From contig NZ_JAHTKU010000010.1 of NCBI RefSeq assembly GCF_019192965.1, positions 186,001 to 250,000 of the forward strand: a DNA stretch of 64,000 nucleotides, written 5' to 3'. The DNA comes from Nocardioides daeguensis. GTDB lineage: Bacteria; Actinomycetota; Actinomycetes; Propionibacteriales; Nocardioidaceae. The notes below the pieces were generated by a model. That model was given only the letters and a program-made list of their open reading frames with translations, was not told where the DNA came from and ran no database searches. Position numbers and translations under genes: made by a program. Below, piece by piece: positions 33,789 through 42,497 of the stretch; the stretch's first letter is position 1, and every line of letters begins with the position of its first letter.

Positions 33789-34773
33789 CGTTCTCCTCGA
33801 GAGGGGTGCCGGCGAGGCGCCGGCAGTCGGCGAGCCAGGCGACGACCTGCTCGGCCGTGGCTGGCAGGGGGTGCGGGGAGACCAGCAACCGGGTGTCCGA
33901 TGCCGGCCCGGGCTCGGTGGCGCCGGTCAGCGCGGCGAGCAGGTCGTCCCCGTGCAGGCCTGCCTCCCCCAGCAGGCGGATCTCGGCGGGGTTGACTCCC
34001 AGGGGCGCGGGGCCGTTGCCCGCGTCGGTGCCGTAGACGACCCGGCCGCCCGCCTCGCGGAAGCGGCGGACGTTGTCGATGGCGCACGCACGTCCCGCGG
34101 CGTCGTGGATGGCGAGCGTCGAGCACCAGGTCATCGCCCGGGCGCTGACCAGGAGGTCATCCGTGAGCCGCTCGGTCCAGGGGGCGTGGACGAGCAGATC
34201 GGCGCCCGCCTCGATGGCGCGGGCGGCCTGGCCCTCGCCCCCGGCATGGACCCCGACCGGGAGCCCCGCCGCGTGACTGGAGGTCACGAGCTCGGCGAGG
34301 ACCTCGTCGCTGAGCAGACCCATCCCGGCGTGCAGGGCGATCTTGAGCAGGTCGTAGCCGGCGGCCACCGCCTCGGCGACGGCACGGGCCGCGGCTGCGG
34401 CGGAGTCCACGACCCGCACCGCGGCGTCGGGGGCCCAGGGCCGGCCGAGCGGATAGCCACCGGGGGCGGTGTGGAACGGCCCGGCCACGTTGACCTCGAG
34501 GCCGCGGGGCGGGTTCCGGCGCCAGGCGAGAGCCTGGCGGGGATCCCAGCCGAGGTCGTGGACCTCCACCAGAGGCGAGTCGGCGAGTCCGGTGTGGTCG
34601 ACCAGGCCGAGGTGCACGTGGTGGTCGACCAGTCCCGGGAGGACCGTGACCGGCCGGGGGAGGACTCCCGCGGGCACGGGCCCGACCCGGACCACCCTGC
34701 CCTGGTCGGCCCGGATCAGGGACGGACCGTGCCGCCGCCCGTCCCAGTAGTCCGCGACGGCGTGCTCAGGCAC
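33769..34773 (-). CDS. Amidohydrolase, candidate N-formylkynurenine formamidase
   Basis: The 334-residue protein is an amidohydrolase-superfamily TIM barrel: [18 protein letters not shown] gives the HxH metal site, VGVHAGGEG and LLVHAPWTE carry later His ligands, and [14 protein letters not shown] the final Asp. It lies between kynA and kynU, overlapping both, where the step N-formylkynurenine to kynurenine is missing. The known bacterial formamidase KynB is an unrelated protein and is not in the window, so this enzyme is a candidate non-homologous replacement. A different role on a cyclic amide cannot be excluded. Confidence 0.75.
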   Translation of the reverse strand: MPEHAVADYWDGRRHGPSLIRADQGRVVRVGPVPAGVLPRPVTVLPGLVDHHVHLGLVDHTGLADSPLVEVHDLGWDPRQALAWRRNPPRGLEVNVAGPFHTAPGGYPLGRPWAPDAAVRVVDSAAAAARAVAEAVAAGYDLLKIALHAGMGLLSDEVLAELVTSSHAAGLPVGVHAGGEGQAARAIEAGADLLVHAPWTERLTDDLLVSARAMTWCSTLAIHDAAGRACAIDNVRRFREAGGRVVYGTDAGNGPAPLGVNPAEIRLLGEAGLHGDDLLAALTGATEPGPASDTRLLVSPHPLPATAEQVVAWLADCRRLAGTPLEENDVDQRP

Positions 34774-35620
34774 CGAGCCCGGTCCGCACGGTGATGAGCT
34801 CGGGGAAGAAGGTCAGGTCGAGGGCGCGCTTGAGGAAGTCGACCCCGGAGCTGCCGCCGGTGCCGACCTTGAAGCCGATGGTGCGCTGCACGGTGCGCAG
34901 GTGGCGGAACCTCCACAGCTGGAAGGCGTCCTCGAGGTCCACGAGGTCCTCGCAGATCGCGTACGCCGCCCAGTGGAGCTCCGGGTCGCGGTAGATGGCG
35001 GCGAACACGGGGACCAGGTCCGGTTCCTCGACCCACGCGGCGCGGACGTCCCGGTCCAGCACGCCGGCAGGGACATCATGCCCCTGCCGGGCGAGGTGGC
35101 GGAGGAACTCGTCGTACAGGGTGGGGCTGTCGAGGAGTGCGGCCAGGCCGGCCCGGACCTCGGGCTTGGCATCGAAGACCGGCAACATCGCTGCGTTCTT
35201 GTTGCCGAGGATGAACTCCACCGAGCGGTACTGGTGCGACTGGAATCCCGACGAGGAGCCGAGGAAGCCGCGGAACTCGCCGTACTCCGACGGCGTCAGC
35301 GTCGCCAGCACCGACCACTGCTCGGAGAGGGTGCGGAACACGTGCTTGACCCGAGCCAGGGCCTTGCGTGCGCGGCTGGGCTGGTCGGCCGCGAGGTAGC
35401 GGCGCACCGACTCGAGCTCGTGCAGGACCAGCTTGAACCAGAGCTCGGTGGTCTGGTGCTGCACGATGAAGAGCAGCTCGTCGGGATGCTCCGGCTGGCT
35501 CAGTGGCTGCTGGGCCGACAGCAGCTGGTCCAGTCCCAGGTAGCTCCCGTAGTCGAGCGCCGAGGTGAAGTCCGTCCGAATCCCGTCCTCGAGGGCTCGC
35601 TCGCCCGGGCACGCCGTCAT
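34766..35620 (-). CDS. kynA: Tryptophan 2,3-dioxygenase KynA
   Basis: The 284-residue haem enzyme opens the indole ring of L-tryptophan to N-formylkynurenine. It has [39 protein letters not shown] with a conserved His of the active site, [19 protein letters not shown] and [21 protein letters not shown], with the axial haem His in the last. ATG 35620 is chosen by family length; a GTG nine bases upstream is possible. It heads the minus-strand kyn operon. Two palindromes at 35642-35679 lie just upstream and probably bind its repressor. Confidence 0.95.
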   Translation of the reverse strand: MTACPGERALEDGIRTDFTSALDYGSYLGLDQLLSAQQPLSQPEHPDELLFIVQHQTTELWFKLVLHELESVRRYLAADQPSRARKALARVKHVFRTLSEQWSVLATLTPSEYGEFRGFLGSSSGFQSHQYRSVEFILGNKNAAMLPVFDAKPEVRAGLAALLDSPTLYDEFLRHLARQGHDVPAGVLDRDVRAAWVEEPDLVPVFAAIYRDPELHWAAYAICEDLVDLEDAFQLWRFRHLRTVQRTIGFKVGTGGSSGVDFLKRALDLTFFPELITVRTGLGA

Positions 35621-35641
35621 CCGCCACACTCGCTTTCACTG

Positions 35642-35679
35642 TCGTTACGATCGTAACGATCGTGATGGTTTCACGATCG
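35642..35679. promoter_or_regulatory. Twin palindromic operators at the kynA promoter
   Basis: TCGTTACGATCGTAACGA (35642-35659) is a perfect 18-bp palindrome containing a -10-like TACGAT in both orientations. A second inverted repeat, CGATCGTGA (35657-35665) with TCACGATCG (35671-35679), has a five-base spacer and shares three bases with the first. Both are 22-59 bases upstream of the kynA start, where a repressor would block transcription. Which protein binds is not shown; the two PaaX regulators are candidates. Confidence 0.6.
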
Positions 35680-36005
35680 CCGAAGCGGCGCAATGCCCGA
35701 CGGCGAAAACTTCGCCGGGTCTCGCCGGGGGGTGTGACCCGGCCGCGACCGGACGCTCGGGGCGCCTGTCGCCGCGGGAGATCTATTGACATTCACAGAA
35801 CGAACGTGACAAGAATGGAATACCGCCGCCGATCTGCCGGTCGCAGCTCCGCAGCTGCTCGGCGGCCGGCGGCTCGACGTCCAGCAGGCGATCACGGCCG
35901 ACCCTCGGTCGTGGGGTCGGGCTGGCGACCGTCGTCATCCCTGACCGTACGCACCTGGCCACCGTCGTCCGGGGCGGGAACGACCCGCGTCTCTGGAGGA
36001 AGCTC
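35680..36005 (+). promoter_or_regulatory. Divergent intergenic region with promoter of the CoA-ligase gene
   Basis: TTGACA (35786-35791) and AAGAAT (35811-35816) with 19 bases between are the best promoter candidate for the ligase. A 24-base stretch from 35800 beginning ACGAACGTGAC resembles 37913-37936 upstream of the second paaX gene at 17 of 24 positions and may be a shared operator. GGAGGA at 35995-36000 is the ribosome-binding site. The rest shows nothing recognisable. Confidence 0.5.
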
Positions 36006-37655
36006 ATGCCCCTTTCGCCGTCCAGCCATGTCGACACCTTCGCCCGGGACAACCTCCCGCCGGCCGAGCTCTGGCCGGTCCTGGAGTTCACCACCGGCGA
36101 CCTGGCCTATCCCGACCGCCTCAATGCCGCCACCGAGATCATCGACATCCCCGCCGCGCGCTGGCCCGAGCGCCGTGCGCTGACCACGCCGGAGGGCGAG
36201 ACCTGGACCTATGCCGAGCTGTTGACCCGGGCCAACCAGGTCGCAGCCGTGCTGCGCGACGACTTCGGGCTGGTGCCCGGCAACCGGGTCCTGCTCCGCG
36301 CGCCCAACAACCCGTGGACGGTCGCGGCCTGGCTGGGCATCCTCAAGGCGGGATGCGTTGCCGCAGTCACCTTCCCCGCGCTGCGCGCACGCGAGCTGAC
36401 GCCCATCGTCGTCAAGGCCAAGCCGACGCTCGCCCTGGTCGACCATCGCTTCGGCGCGGACGTCGACGAGCTCGTCGCGACCGTGGCGCCCGACATGCGG
36501 GTCCTGTCGATCGGCGCCCCGGTCGCCGACGACCTGGTGGCGCGCGCGGGCGCGAAGTCCGGTGCCTTCGACAACGTCGCGACCGCGGCCGACGACGTCG
36601 CGCTCTTCTGCCCGACCTCGGGCAGCACGGGCGAGCCGAAGATCTGCACCCACTTCCACCGCGACATCTTGTCGATCGACAACACCTTCGGCCGGCACGT
36701 CCTGGCCCTGGAGCCCGACGACGTGGTCTCCTGCACCGCGCCCTTCGCCTTCACGTTCGGGCTCGGGATGCTCGTCGTCTTCCCGCTCCGCGCCGGAGCG
36801 TGTGCCTTCCTGACCGAGGCCGCGCCGCCGGTCCAGCTGGCCGAGCTGGTCGCGGCGCACGGTGTCACGGTGCTGGCGACCGCGCCCACGGCGTACAACC
36901 AGATCCTGCGCTCGGGCAGGATCGACCGGCTCGCCGGCCTACGGGCCGCGGTCAGCGCCGGCGAGCACATCTCGACCCAGACCTGGCAACGCATCCACGA
37001 CGAGCTCGGGCTCGCGATCATCGACGGCATCGGTGGAACCGAGCTCCTGCACATCTTCATCTCTGCCGCGGGAGACGACATCAAGCCGGGCTCCACGGGG
37101 CGTCCGGTGCCCGGATATCGCGCCACGATCCTCGCCGAGGACGGCACCGAGGTGGGCCCCGGTGTCGAGGGCCGACTGGCGGTGCGGGGGCCGGTCGGCT
37201 GCCGCTACCTGGCCGACGAGCGCCAGGAGAGCTACGTCGTCGACGGCTGGAACGTCACGGGCGACACCTTCTCCCGCGACGAGGACGGCTACTTCTACTA
37301 CGCCGCCCGCACCGACAACATGATCGTGTCGTCGGGCTACAACATCGGTGGGCCCGAGGTCGAGGCAGCGATCGACGAGCACCCCAGCGTGCTGGAGTCG
37401 ATGGTCGTCGCCCAGCCCGACGCCGAGCGTGGCTCCGTCGTCTTCGCCGCTGTCGTGCTGCGTCCCGGCATCGAGGGCACCGACGACCTTGTCGTCGACA
37501 TCCAGAACTTCGTCAAGCAGACCCTCGCGCCGTACAAGTATCCGCGTCGCGTGCGCTTCGTCGATGCGCTGCCGCGCAACGCCAGTGGCAAGCTGCAGCA
37601 CTTCGCGCTGCGCCAGCAGGTCGAGCGGGAGGCTGCCGCCGACGAGGTGGTGTGA
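36006..37655 (+). CDS. Aryl-CoA ligase, 2-aminobenzoate-CoA ligase-like
   Basis: The 549-residue adenylate-forming enzyme has the P-loop FCPTSGSTGEPKICTH, TAPTAYNQIL, DGIGGTELLHIFIS, the hinge AARTDNMIVSSGYNIGG and the catalytic Lys in PRNASGKLQH. Its N-terminal DNLPPAELWPVLEFTTGDL and YPDRLNAATE resemble 2-aminobenzoate-CoA and benzoate-CoA ligases as I remember them. Next to kynA/kynU, which yield anthranilate, the likely reaction is anthranilate + CoA + ATP to anthraniloyl-CoA. A strong GGAGGA precedes ATG. Substrate choice is inferred from context; another aromatic acid is possible. Confidence 0.85.
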   Translation: MPLSPSSHVDTFARDNLPPAELWPVLEFTTGDLAYPDRLNAATEIIDIPAARWPERRALTTPEGETWTYAELLTRANQVAAVLRDDFGLVPGNRVLLRAPNNPWTVAAWLGILKAGCVAAVTFPALRARELTPIVVKAKPTLALVDHRFGADVDELVATVAPDMRVLSIGAPVADDLVARAGAKSGAFDNVATAADDVALFCPTSGSTGEPKICTHFHRDILSIDNTFGRHVLALEPDDVVSCTAPFAFTFGLGMLVVFPLRAGACAFLTEAAPPVQLAELVAAHGVTVLATAPTAYNQILRSGRIDRLAGLRAAVSAGEHISTQTWQRIHDELGLAIIDGIGGTELLHIFISAAGDDIKPGSTGRPVPGYRATILAEDGTEVGPGVEGRLAVRGPVGCRYLADERQESYVVDGWNVTGDTFSRDEDGYFYYAARTDNMIVSSGYNIGGPEVEAAIDEHPSVLESMVVAQPDAERGSVVFAAVVLRPGIEGTDDLVVDIQNFVKQTLAPYKYPRRVRFVDALPRNASGKLQHFALRQQVEREAAADEVV

Positions 37656-37764
37656 GCGTCGCCGACGCGGGGTGTCGCCCGGCGTGATCCGTCGCGCCGC
37701 GGCGGCGCCAGCGGTCCGCCCAGGGGACTGAGGGCGCGGACTCGTTGCCCCTGCGGGGAGGTCT
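37656..37764. other. Non-coding stretch after the ligase gene
   Basis: The first part of a 353-base gap holds no gene. GTCCGC and GCGGAC around 37714-37736, and CCCC/CGGGG near 37748-37757, can form small stems upstream of the three-way junction. I see no promoter in it. Confidence 0.4.
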
Positions 37765-37817
37765 CTCGGGCCTCGCCACCGCCCGTGGCACCGGCCCCGG
37801 GGGGCCGGAAGCCCGAG
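37765..37817 (+). terminator. Three-way-junction structure, probable terminator of the ligase gene
   Basis: An outer stem CTCGGGC/GCCCGAG (37765-37771 with 37811-37817) encloses two hairpins: GCCAC-CGCCC-GTGGC (37775-37789) and CCGGCCCC-GG-GGGGCCGG (37791-37808). All stems are perfect. It lies about 110 bases after the ligase stop and about 90 bases before the next promoter, so termination is the simplest role; a structured leader or small RNA is possible. There is no T run. Confidence 0.5.
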
Positions 37818-37909
37818 GCTGGGTCGACTCCCCATGCGCGCTGTCCTGCGGTCGTCGGGCGATGTAACGCGGCTGTCACCAGACTTAACAAAACTGACGT
37901 TTCATTTCG

Positions 37910-37983
37910 TTGACGAACGTCACGAATCCGGATTACATTCATTCTCGTGACGTACGGCACACTTATGAAATGTCTGTGCCGTA
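37910..37983 (+). promoter_or_regulatory. Promoter and operator of the paaX-2 operon
   Basis: TTGACG (37910-37915) and TACATT (37934-37939) are 18 bases apart. TTCGT-TG-ACGAA (37906-37917) overlaps the -35. Downstream, TACGGCACA (37953-37961) and TGTGCCGTA (37975-37983) form a perfect inverted repeat with 13 bases between, placed to block transcription of the first gene, a PaaX regulator, as expected for autoregulation. A box shared with the ligase promoter covers 37913-37936. Confidence 0.55.
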
Positions 37984-38008
37984 GGCGATCCAAGTCGACG
38001 GAGGGCTC

Positions 38009-38890
38009 ATGAGCGGCGTGATGGACGACCTCGATGCGCGGGTCGGCAGCACCACCTCGCTGCTGCGCACCGTGATCGGGACGAGTGTCCGGACCGAGGG
38101 TGGCTGGCTGTCCTCCTCGGCGTTCGTCACGCTGCTCGAAGAGCTCGGCGTTCCGGCCGGACGCACCCGCACCGCGCTGACGCGCCTCAAGGCCAAGGGG
38201 ATCGTGGTGCTCGAGACGCGTGCGGGTAGCGCGGGCTACTCGCTGACCGATGCCGCACGGCTCATGCTCGAACGCGGTGATCGTCGCATCTACCAGCCGC
38301 GGTTCATGGACGACGACCAGGACTGGTTCGTCATCTCCTTCACCGTGCCCGAGGACGACCGGCAGCTGCGCCACCAGCTCAAGCGTCGACTGAGCTGGAT
38401 CGGCTGTGGATCGGTCGCGGGCGCGCTGTGGATCGGTCCCGGCTTCCTGATCGACGAGGCGGAGCAGATCGTCGCCGACCTGGGGCTGACCGGACAGGTC
38501 ACCTTCTTCGTCGTCCAGGAGATCCGGGGAGCGACCGCTCCCGCCGACGCCATCGCCCGGTGGTGGGACCTGCCGGCCATCGCGGCGCGTCACGAGGACT
38601 TCCTCGCGGCACACGGTGCGTCACTCGCTGCCTACCGAGCCGATCCAGGTCCGCAGAACGCCTTCCGGAGGTGGGTCCTCGCACTCGACGCCTGGCGGCC
38701 GATCCCCTACGTCGACCCCGGGTTGCCACTGTCGCTCCTCCCCGACGACTGGCCCGGCAGGCGGAGCATCCCCGCCTTCCTCGAGCTGCGTGACGCGCTC
38801 AGCGTCCCCGCCGCGGAGTACATCCACACCGTCGTGGCCAGCCCCGTCGTCGCACGGACCGCCCACCACCGAGGCCAGGAGTCAGCGTGA
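38009..38890 (+). CDS. PaaX-family transcriptional regulator, copy 2
   Basis: The 293-residue protein is collinear with the PaaX at 31544: LDARVGSTTSLLRTVIGTSV, winged helix [20 protein letters not shown], middle domain VISFTVPEDDRQLRHQLKRR with WIGCGSVAGALWIGPGF, and [20 protein letters not shown]. Family knowledge makes an aryl-CoA thioester the likely inducer. It is the first gene of the long operon that continues into the flavin reductase (GTGA overlap), so it probably regulates that operon. GGAGGG precedes ATG. Two such paralogues in one locus suggest separate control of the kyn and CoA-thioester halves. Confidence 0.9.
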   Translation: MSGVMDDLDARVGSTTSLLRTVIGTSVRTEGGWLSSSAFVTLLEELGVPAGRTRTALTRLKAKGIVVLETRAGSAGYSLTDAARLMLERGDRRIYQPRFMDDDQDWFVISFTVPEDDRQLRHQLKRRLSWIGCGSVAGALWIGPGFLIDEAEQIVADLGLTGQVTFFVVQEIRGATAPADAIARWWDLPAIAARHEDFLAAHGASLAAYRADPGPQNAFRRWVLALDAWRPIPYVDPGLPLSLLPDDWPGRRSIPAFLELRDALSVPAAEYIHTVVASPVVARTAHHRGQESA

Positions 38891-39396
38891 CCGGAACAGC
38901 GCTCGGACAAGCCCGCCTCCGGGAGGCCTTCGCCCGCTTCCCCTCGGGCGTCGCGGTCCTCGCCGCCGTGGTGGAGGGCGCGCCCCACGTGCTGGTGGTG
39001 TCCTCCTTCACGGTCGGAGTCTCGCTCGAGCCGCCCCTGGTCGCCTTCGCCGTGCAGAACGGATCGGGAACATGGCCCCTGTTGAAGCGCGCCGGTTCGT
39101 TGGGTGTCAGCGTGCTGGGCGCCGAGCACGGCGACCTCTGTCGCCAGCTGGCCTCACGCGAGAAGGAGGCTCGCCTCGTCAACGACCCGCTGCAGCGGAT
39201 GGACTCCGGGGCGCTGATCGTCCCCGACACCCCGCTGCGGCTGTGGTGTCGCATCCACGACGAGTTCCCGGCGGGCGATCACACGATGGTCCTGCTCAAG
39301 GTGCTCGACGTCGACGGCGACACCGCGGACGACCTCCCGGGCGAACCCCTCGTCTTCCACGGCTCGACCTTCCGCCGCCTGAAGGAGTCGGGCTGA
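38887..39396 (+). CDS. Flavin reductase (HpaC-like), partner of a two-component monooxygenase
   Basis: The 169-residue split-barrel flavin reductase has LREAFARFPSGVAVLAAVV, VVSSFTVGVSLEPPLVAFAV, an SGTWPLLKRAGSLGVSVLG stretch that lines the flavin site and a late DHTMVLLKVLDVD. Such enzymes supply reduced FMN or FAD to a separate oxygenase. The acyl-CoA-dehydrogenase-fold protein encoded at 43245 is the natural partner. It overlaps paaX-2 upstream and the 112-residue unknown gene downstream. Confidence 0.9.
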   Translation: MTGTALGQARLREAFARFPSGVAVLAAVVEGAPHVLVVSSFTVGVSLEPPLVAFAVQNGSGTWPLLKRAGSLGVSVLGAEHGDLCRQLASREKEARLVNDPLQRMDSGALIVPDTPLRLWCRIHDEFPAGDHTMVLLKVLDVDGDTADDLPGEPLVFHGSTFRRLKESG

Positions 39397-39734
39397 TGGG
39401 AATGACGAGGACGGACGCCGGGGACCTCCAGCTGCGCATGCTCCATCGGCCCACCGGCCATCGGCGGGGCATCTGTCTGCTGCCGGAGGTGCCCCCCGAC
39501 GTCGCTGCCGCCGCCGCCCAGGTGCTGGCGGAGCACGGCGAGGAGCGCGAACGCCGCCTCGCCACGATCGCGCCTCGTCCCGGGGCCGAGCACACCACCG
39601 ACGACGAGATCGTCTACTTCCTCGACCGGTTCGGCCATGAGTACACCGTGGTGCTCTGCGGCGCTGACCGCGCCGACACGACCGGACTGAAGGCTGCCGC
39701 CGAACGGGCCGGCTGCGCCCTGGTCCTGGTCTGA
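39396..39734 (+). CDS. Unknown small protein coupled to the flavin reductase
   Basis: I do not recognise this 112-residue protein. It starts MGMTRTDAGDLQLRMLHRP and later has HRRGICLLPEVPPDVAAAAA, an acidic YFLDRFGHEYTVVLCGADRAD and a C-terminal AERAGCALVLV, which suggests alternating alpha/beta structure. There is no signal or membrane segment. The start overlaps the flavin reductase stop (TGATG); ATG 39402 is also possible. Its tight coupling implies a role in the same aromatic pathway, perhaps as an accessory subunit. Confidence 0.65.
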   Translation: MGMTRTDAGDLQLRMLHRPTGHRRGICLLPEVPPDVAAAAAQVLAEHGEERERRLATIAPRPGAEHTTDDEIVYFLDRFGHEYTVVLCGADRADTTGLKAAAERAGCALVLV

Positions 39735-39761
39735 CCCGACCGCATCGACCGCCCCTCCCTT

Positions 39762-39797
39762 CCATCGACCCGTCCATCGACCCGTCCATCGACCCGT
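39762..39797 (+). repeat. Three tandem copies of a 12-bp unit
   Basis: CCATCGACCCGT occurs three times in perfect tandem, with a partial fourth CCA, between the small unknown gene and the ABC transporter genes. It could be a slippage-generated minisatellite in the leader of the transporter. No function is evident. Confidence 0.85.
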
Positions 39798-39874
39798 CCA
39801 CCCGAATCCTCGATCTTCTCGGGACGTCCACTTCCTGCGCGGGATTGTCTGCGCCCCACGAGAAAGAACCAGCC

Positions 39875-40804
39875 ATGACTCGTCTCACGAACCGCTTCCG
39901 GGCGATCGGCCTCGTCGCCGCCCTCGCCGCCACTGCCTCGCTCACCGCCTGCGGCGCCTCCTCCGACGACGGCGAGGAGAAGGCCGGCACCGGCGGCACG
40001 GCCCTGTTCAAGACCCTGCCGAAGGCGAACCAGGACTCCGCCGAGGTCAGCTTCGGCGCGCTCTGGGAGACGCCGCCGATCATCAGTGTCACCGCCTCCG
40101 ACACGACCAAGCCGGTCGGTCTGGCTCCCGATCTTGCCGCCGCGCTCGGAGAGGAGCTGGGGGTGAAGGCGACCTGGCAGAACATGCAGTGGCCGGCCCA
40201 GCTGCCGGGCGTCCAGTCCGGCGTCGTCGACGCCCTCTTCGGTCAGGTCAACGTGACCGAGGAGCGCGAGCAGAGCATCGTCGACATGGTCCCGTTCTAC
40301 AAGACGACGATGGCCCTGCTCCTGCCAGCCGACGACGCCGACGGCGTGAGCGCGGTGGGGGACATGTGCGGCACGACCGTCGGCGCCCCCGTCGGTTCGG
40401 AGACCGTCGCCCAGCTCAAGCAGCTGAGCGCGCAGAAGTGCGCCTCCGAGCCCATCAAGATCAAGGAGTTCCAGGGGGCCACGCTGGCGATCAGCGCGGT
40501 CAAGTCCGGTTCGATCGATGCCTGGCTGGACACGACGGCCAGTCAGGTCGTCGCCGCCGAGGCCGACGCGGACCTCACCTCGGTCGAGGTCCCGGAGGAA
40601 GAGATCGCCCCCGTCTACAACGGGATCGCCGTCGGCAAGGACAAGCCCGAGCTGACCAAGGCCCTCGTGGTGGCCCTGCGCAACCTGATCGAGAGCGGTC
40701 GCTACGACGAGATCTTCGCAGCGAACGACTCGGCGCCCGCCGCCATCACCGCCGACGAGGTCGTTGCGAACCCGATCACCTCGACGCCGGTCGGCCAGAA
40801 GTAG
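39875..40804 (+). CDS. ABC transporter substrate-binding lipoprotein (polar amino acid type)
   Basis: The 309-residue protein has a lipoprotein signal (GLVAALAATASLTAC, lipid on the Cys) and the family 3 solute-binding fold: PVGLAPDLAAALGEELGVKA, WPAQLPGVQSGVVDALFGQ, TEEREQSIVDMVPFY and GRYDEIF near the end. Family members bind polar or aromatic amino acids. Within this operon tryptophan, kynurenine or anthranilate are reasonable ligands. It is followed by its permease and ATPase genes. Confidence 0.9.
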   Translation: MTRLTNRFRAIGLVAALAATASLTACGASSDDGEEKAGTGGTALFKTLPKANQDSAEVSFGALWETPPIISVTASDTTKPVGLAPDLAAALGEELGVKATWQNMQWPAQLPGVQSGVVDALFGQVNVTEEREQSIVDMVPFYKTTMALLLPADDADGVSAVGDMCGTTVGAPVGSETVAQLKQLSAQKCASEPIKIKEFQGATLAISAVKSGSIDAWLDTTASQVVAAEADADLTSVEVPEEEIAPVYNGIAVGKDKPELTKALVVALRNLIESGRYDEIFAANDSAPAAITADEVVANPITSTPVGQK

Positions 40805-40815
40805 CGGCAACGGCC

Positions 40816-41691
40816 ATGAGCAAACCAGCCGTCGCCGGCAGGATCGTGGCTGCGCCGCCAGCCGCTTCCGGCCCGCCGTTGAAGGTCGTGCCCGTTCGGC
40901 ACTGGGGACGAGCGATCGGTGCGGGCATCGTCCTGGTGACCCTCGCCGGGGCCATCAAGGGAGTCGCCACCAACGACAACCTCGAGTGGGGCGTCGTCGG
41001 GGACTATCTCTTCGACGCCAACGTGTTGCGGGGACTTCGTCTGACGCTGGCCATGACGGGAATCGGCATGGTGGCCGGGCTCGTCCTGGCCATCGTCGTG
41101 GGCGTGATGCGAACCTCGGCCAGCCGGATCGTCTCGGGGGCTGCCGCGGTCTGGGTCTTCGTCTTCCGTGGCATCCCCCTCGTCGTGCTGCTGATCTTCG
41201 TGGGCAACCTGGGCCTCTTCTTCGACGACCTCACGCTCGCGATCCCCCTGACCGGGGTGGAGCTCTGGTCGGCGCCCGTCAGTGAGGTGGTCACGCCCTT
41301 CTGGGCATCGGTGACGGCGCTGGCGCTGGCCGGATCGGGGTACATGGCAGAGGTGGTCCGCGCGGGCCTGCTCTCCGTCGGTCGCGGGCAGCACGAGGCC
41401 GCCATGGCGCTCGGCCTGCCCCAGGTCGGGACCCTCCGGTTCATCGTGCTGCCGCAGGCGCTGAGGGTCATCATCCCGCCGCTCGGCAACGAGCTGATCG
41501 GGATGCTCAAGGCCTCGGCGATCGTCTCGGTCATCGCGGGCGGTGACCTGATGACCGCCGTTCTCGGCATCTCCGGTGTCACCTTCCGCACCATCGAGAT
41601 GCTCATCGTCGGCACCCTCTGGTACCTGGCCGTCATCGCGGTGCTCTCGGTCGGCCAGTACTTCCTCGAGCGAAAGGCGGCCGAGAAGTGA
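40816..41691 (+). CDS. Amino-acid ABC transporter permease
   Basis: The 291-residue membrane protein has about five or six transmembrane helices and the inner-membrane loop that docks the ATPase: [18 protein letters not shown], an EAA motif, followed by [18 protein letters not shown], typical of HisMQ/GlnP-type permeases. A cytoplasmic extension of about 30 residues comes first. A single permease gene implies a homodimer. Its stop overlaps the ATPase start (GTGA). Confidence 0.92.
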   Translation: MSKPAVAGRIVAAPPAASGPPLKVVPVRHWGRAIGAGIVLVTLAGAIKGVATNDNLEWGVVGDYLFDANVLRGLRLTLAMTGIGMVAGLVLAIVVGVMRTSASRIVSGAAAVWVFVFRGIPLVVLLIFVGNLGLFFDDLTLAIPLTGVELWSAPVSEVVTPFWASVTALALAGSGYMAEVVRAGLLSVGRGQHEAAMALGLPQVGTLRFIVLPQALRVIIPPLGNELIGMLKASAIVSVIAGGDLMTAVLGISGVTFRTIEMLIVGTLWYLAVIAVLSVGQYFLERKAAEK

Positions 41692-42497
41692 GGCGCGCAC
41701 CCGATCCCACCACTGCGCCCTCGACGGATGACGGCGCGATGATCACCATCCGGGGCGTGCGGAAGGCCTACGGCTCCGTCGAGGTCCTGCACGGGATCGA
41801 CCTCGACGTCGCCCGGGGCGAGAACGTGTGCATCATCGGTCCCTCCGGCTCGGGCAAGAGCACCCTGCTCCGCACGCTCAACCACCTCGAGGACATCTCG
41901 GCCGGCACCATCCGCGTCGACGGTCACCTGATCGGCTACGAGGAGAGAGCCGGCCGGCTCCACGAGCTGCGAGAGTCCGCGGCCTGCCAGCAGCGGCTGC
42001 AGGTGGGGATGGTCTTCCAGCACTTCAACCTGTTCCCACACATGACGGCCCTCGAGAACGTGGCCTTCGCGCCGATCAAGGTCAAGAAGGAGAAGCCGGC
42101 ACAGGCCCGGGCCTACGCGACCGAGCTCCTCGGCCGGGTCGGCCTCGCCGGCAAGGAGAGCTCCTATCCGTCGAAGCTGTCAGGGGGCCAGCAGCAGCGG
42201 GTCGCCATCGCCCGGGCGATGGCGATGCGCCCGGACGTGATGCTCTTCGACGAGCCGACCTCGGCCCTCGATCCCGAGCTGGTCGGCGAGGTGCTCGCCG
42301 TGATGCAGGATCTCGCCAGGACCGGTGGCATCACGATGGTGGTGGTGACCCACGAGATCGGATTCGCCCGCGAGGTGGCCGATCGTGTCGTGTTCATGGA
42401 CCAGGGCGTCATCGTCGAGATGGGGCCGCCCGGACAGGTCCTCGACGATCCCCAGCACGACCGCACCCGCAGCTTCCTCTCGGCGGTGCTGCGGTGA
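41688..42497 (+). CDS. Amino-acid ABC transporter ATPase
   Basis: The 269-residue ATPase has Walker [13 protein letters not shown]-loop [11 protein letters not shown], signature [15 protein letters not shown], Walker [13 protein letters not shown] and the switch His in VVTHEIGFA, as in GlnQ/HisP-type importers. It powers the transporter formed with the two preceding gene products. GTG start and stop overlap its neighbours by four bases each way. Confidence 0.95.
   Translation: MRRAPDPTTAPSTDDGAMITIRGVRKAYGSVEVLHGIDLDVARGENVCIIGPSGSGKSTLLRTLNHLEDISAGTIRVDGHLIGYEERAGRLHELRESAACQQRLQVGMVFQHFNLFPHMTALENVAFAPIKVKKEKPAQARAYATELLGRVGLAGKESSYPSKLSGGQQQRVAIARAMAMRPDVMLFDEPTSALDPELVGEVLAVMQDLARTGGITMVVVTHEIGFAREVADRVVFMDQGVIVEMGPPGQVLDDPQHDRTRSFLSAVLR

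Noticed and set aside
33769-34773. Assigning kynB to the amidohydrolase
   Set aside because: KynB is a different protein family; only the position supports formamidase activity, so no symbol was given.
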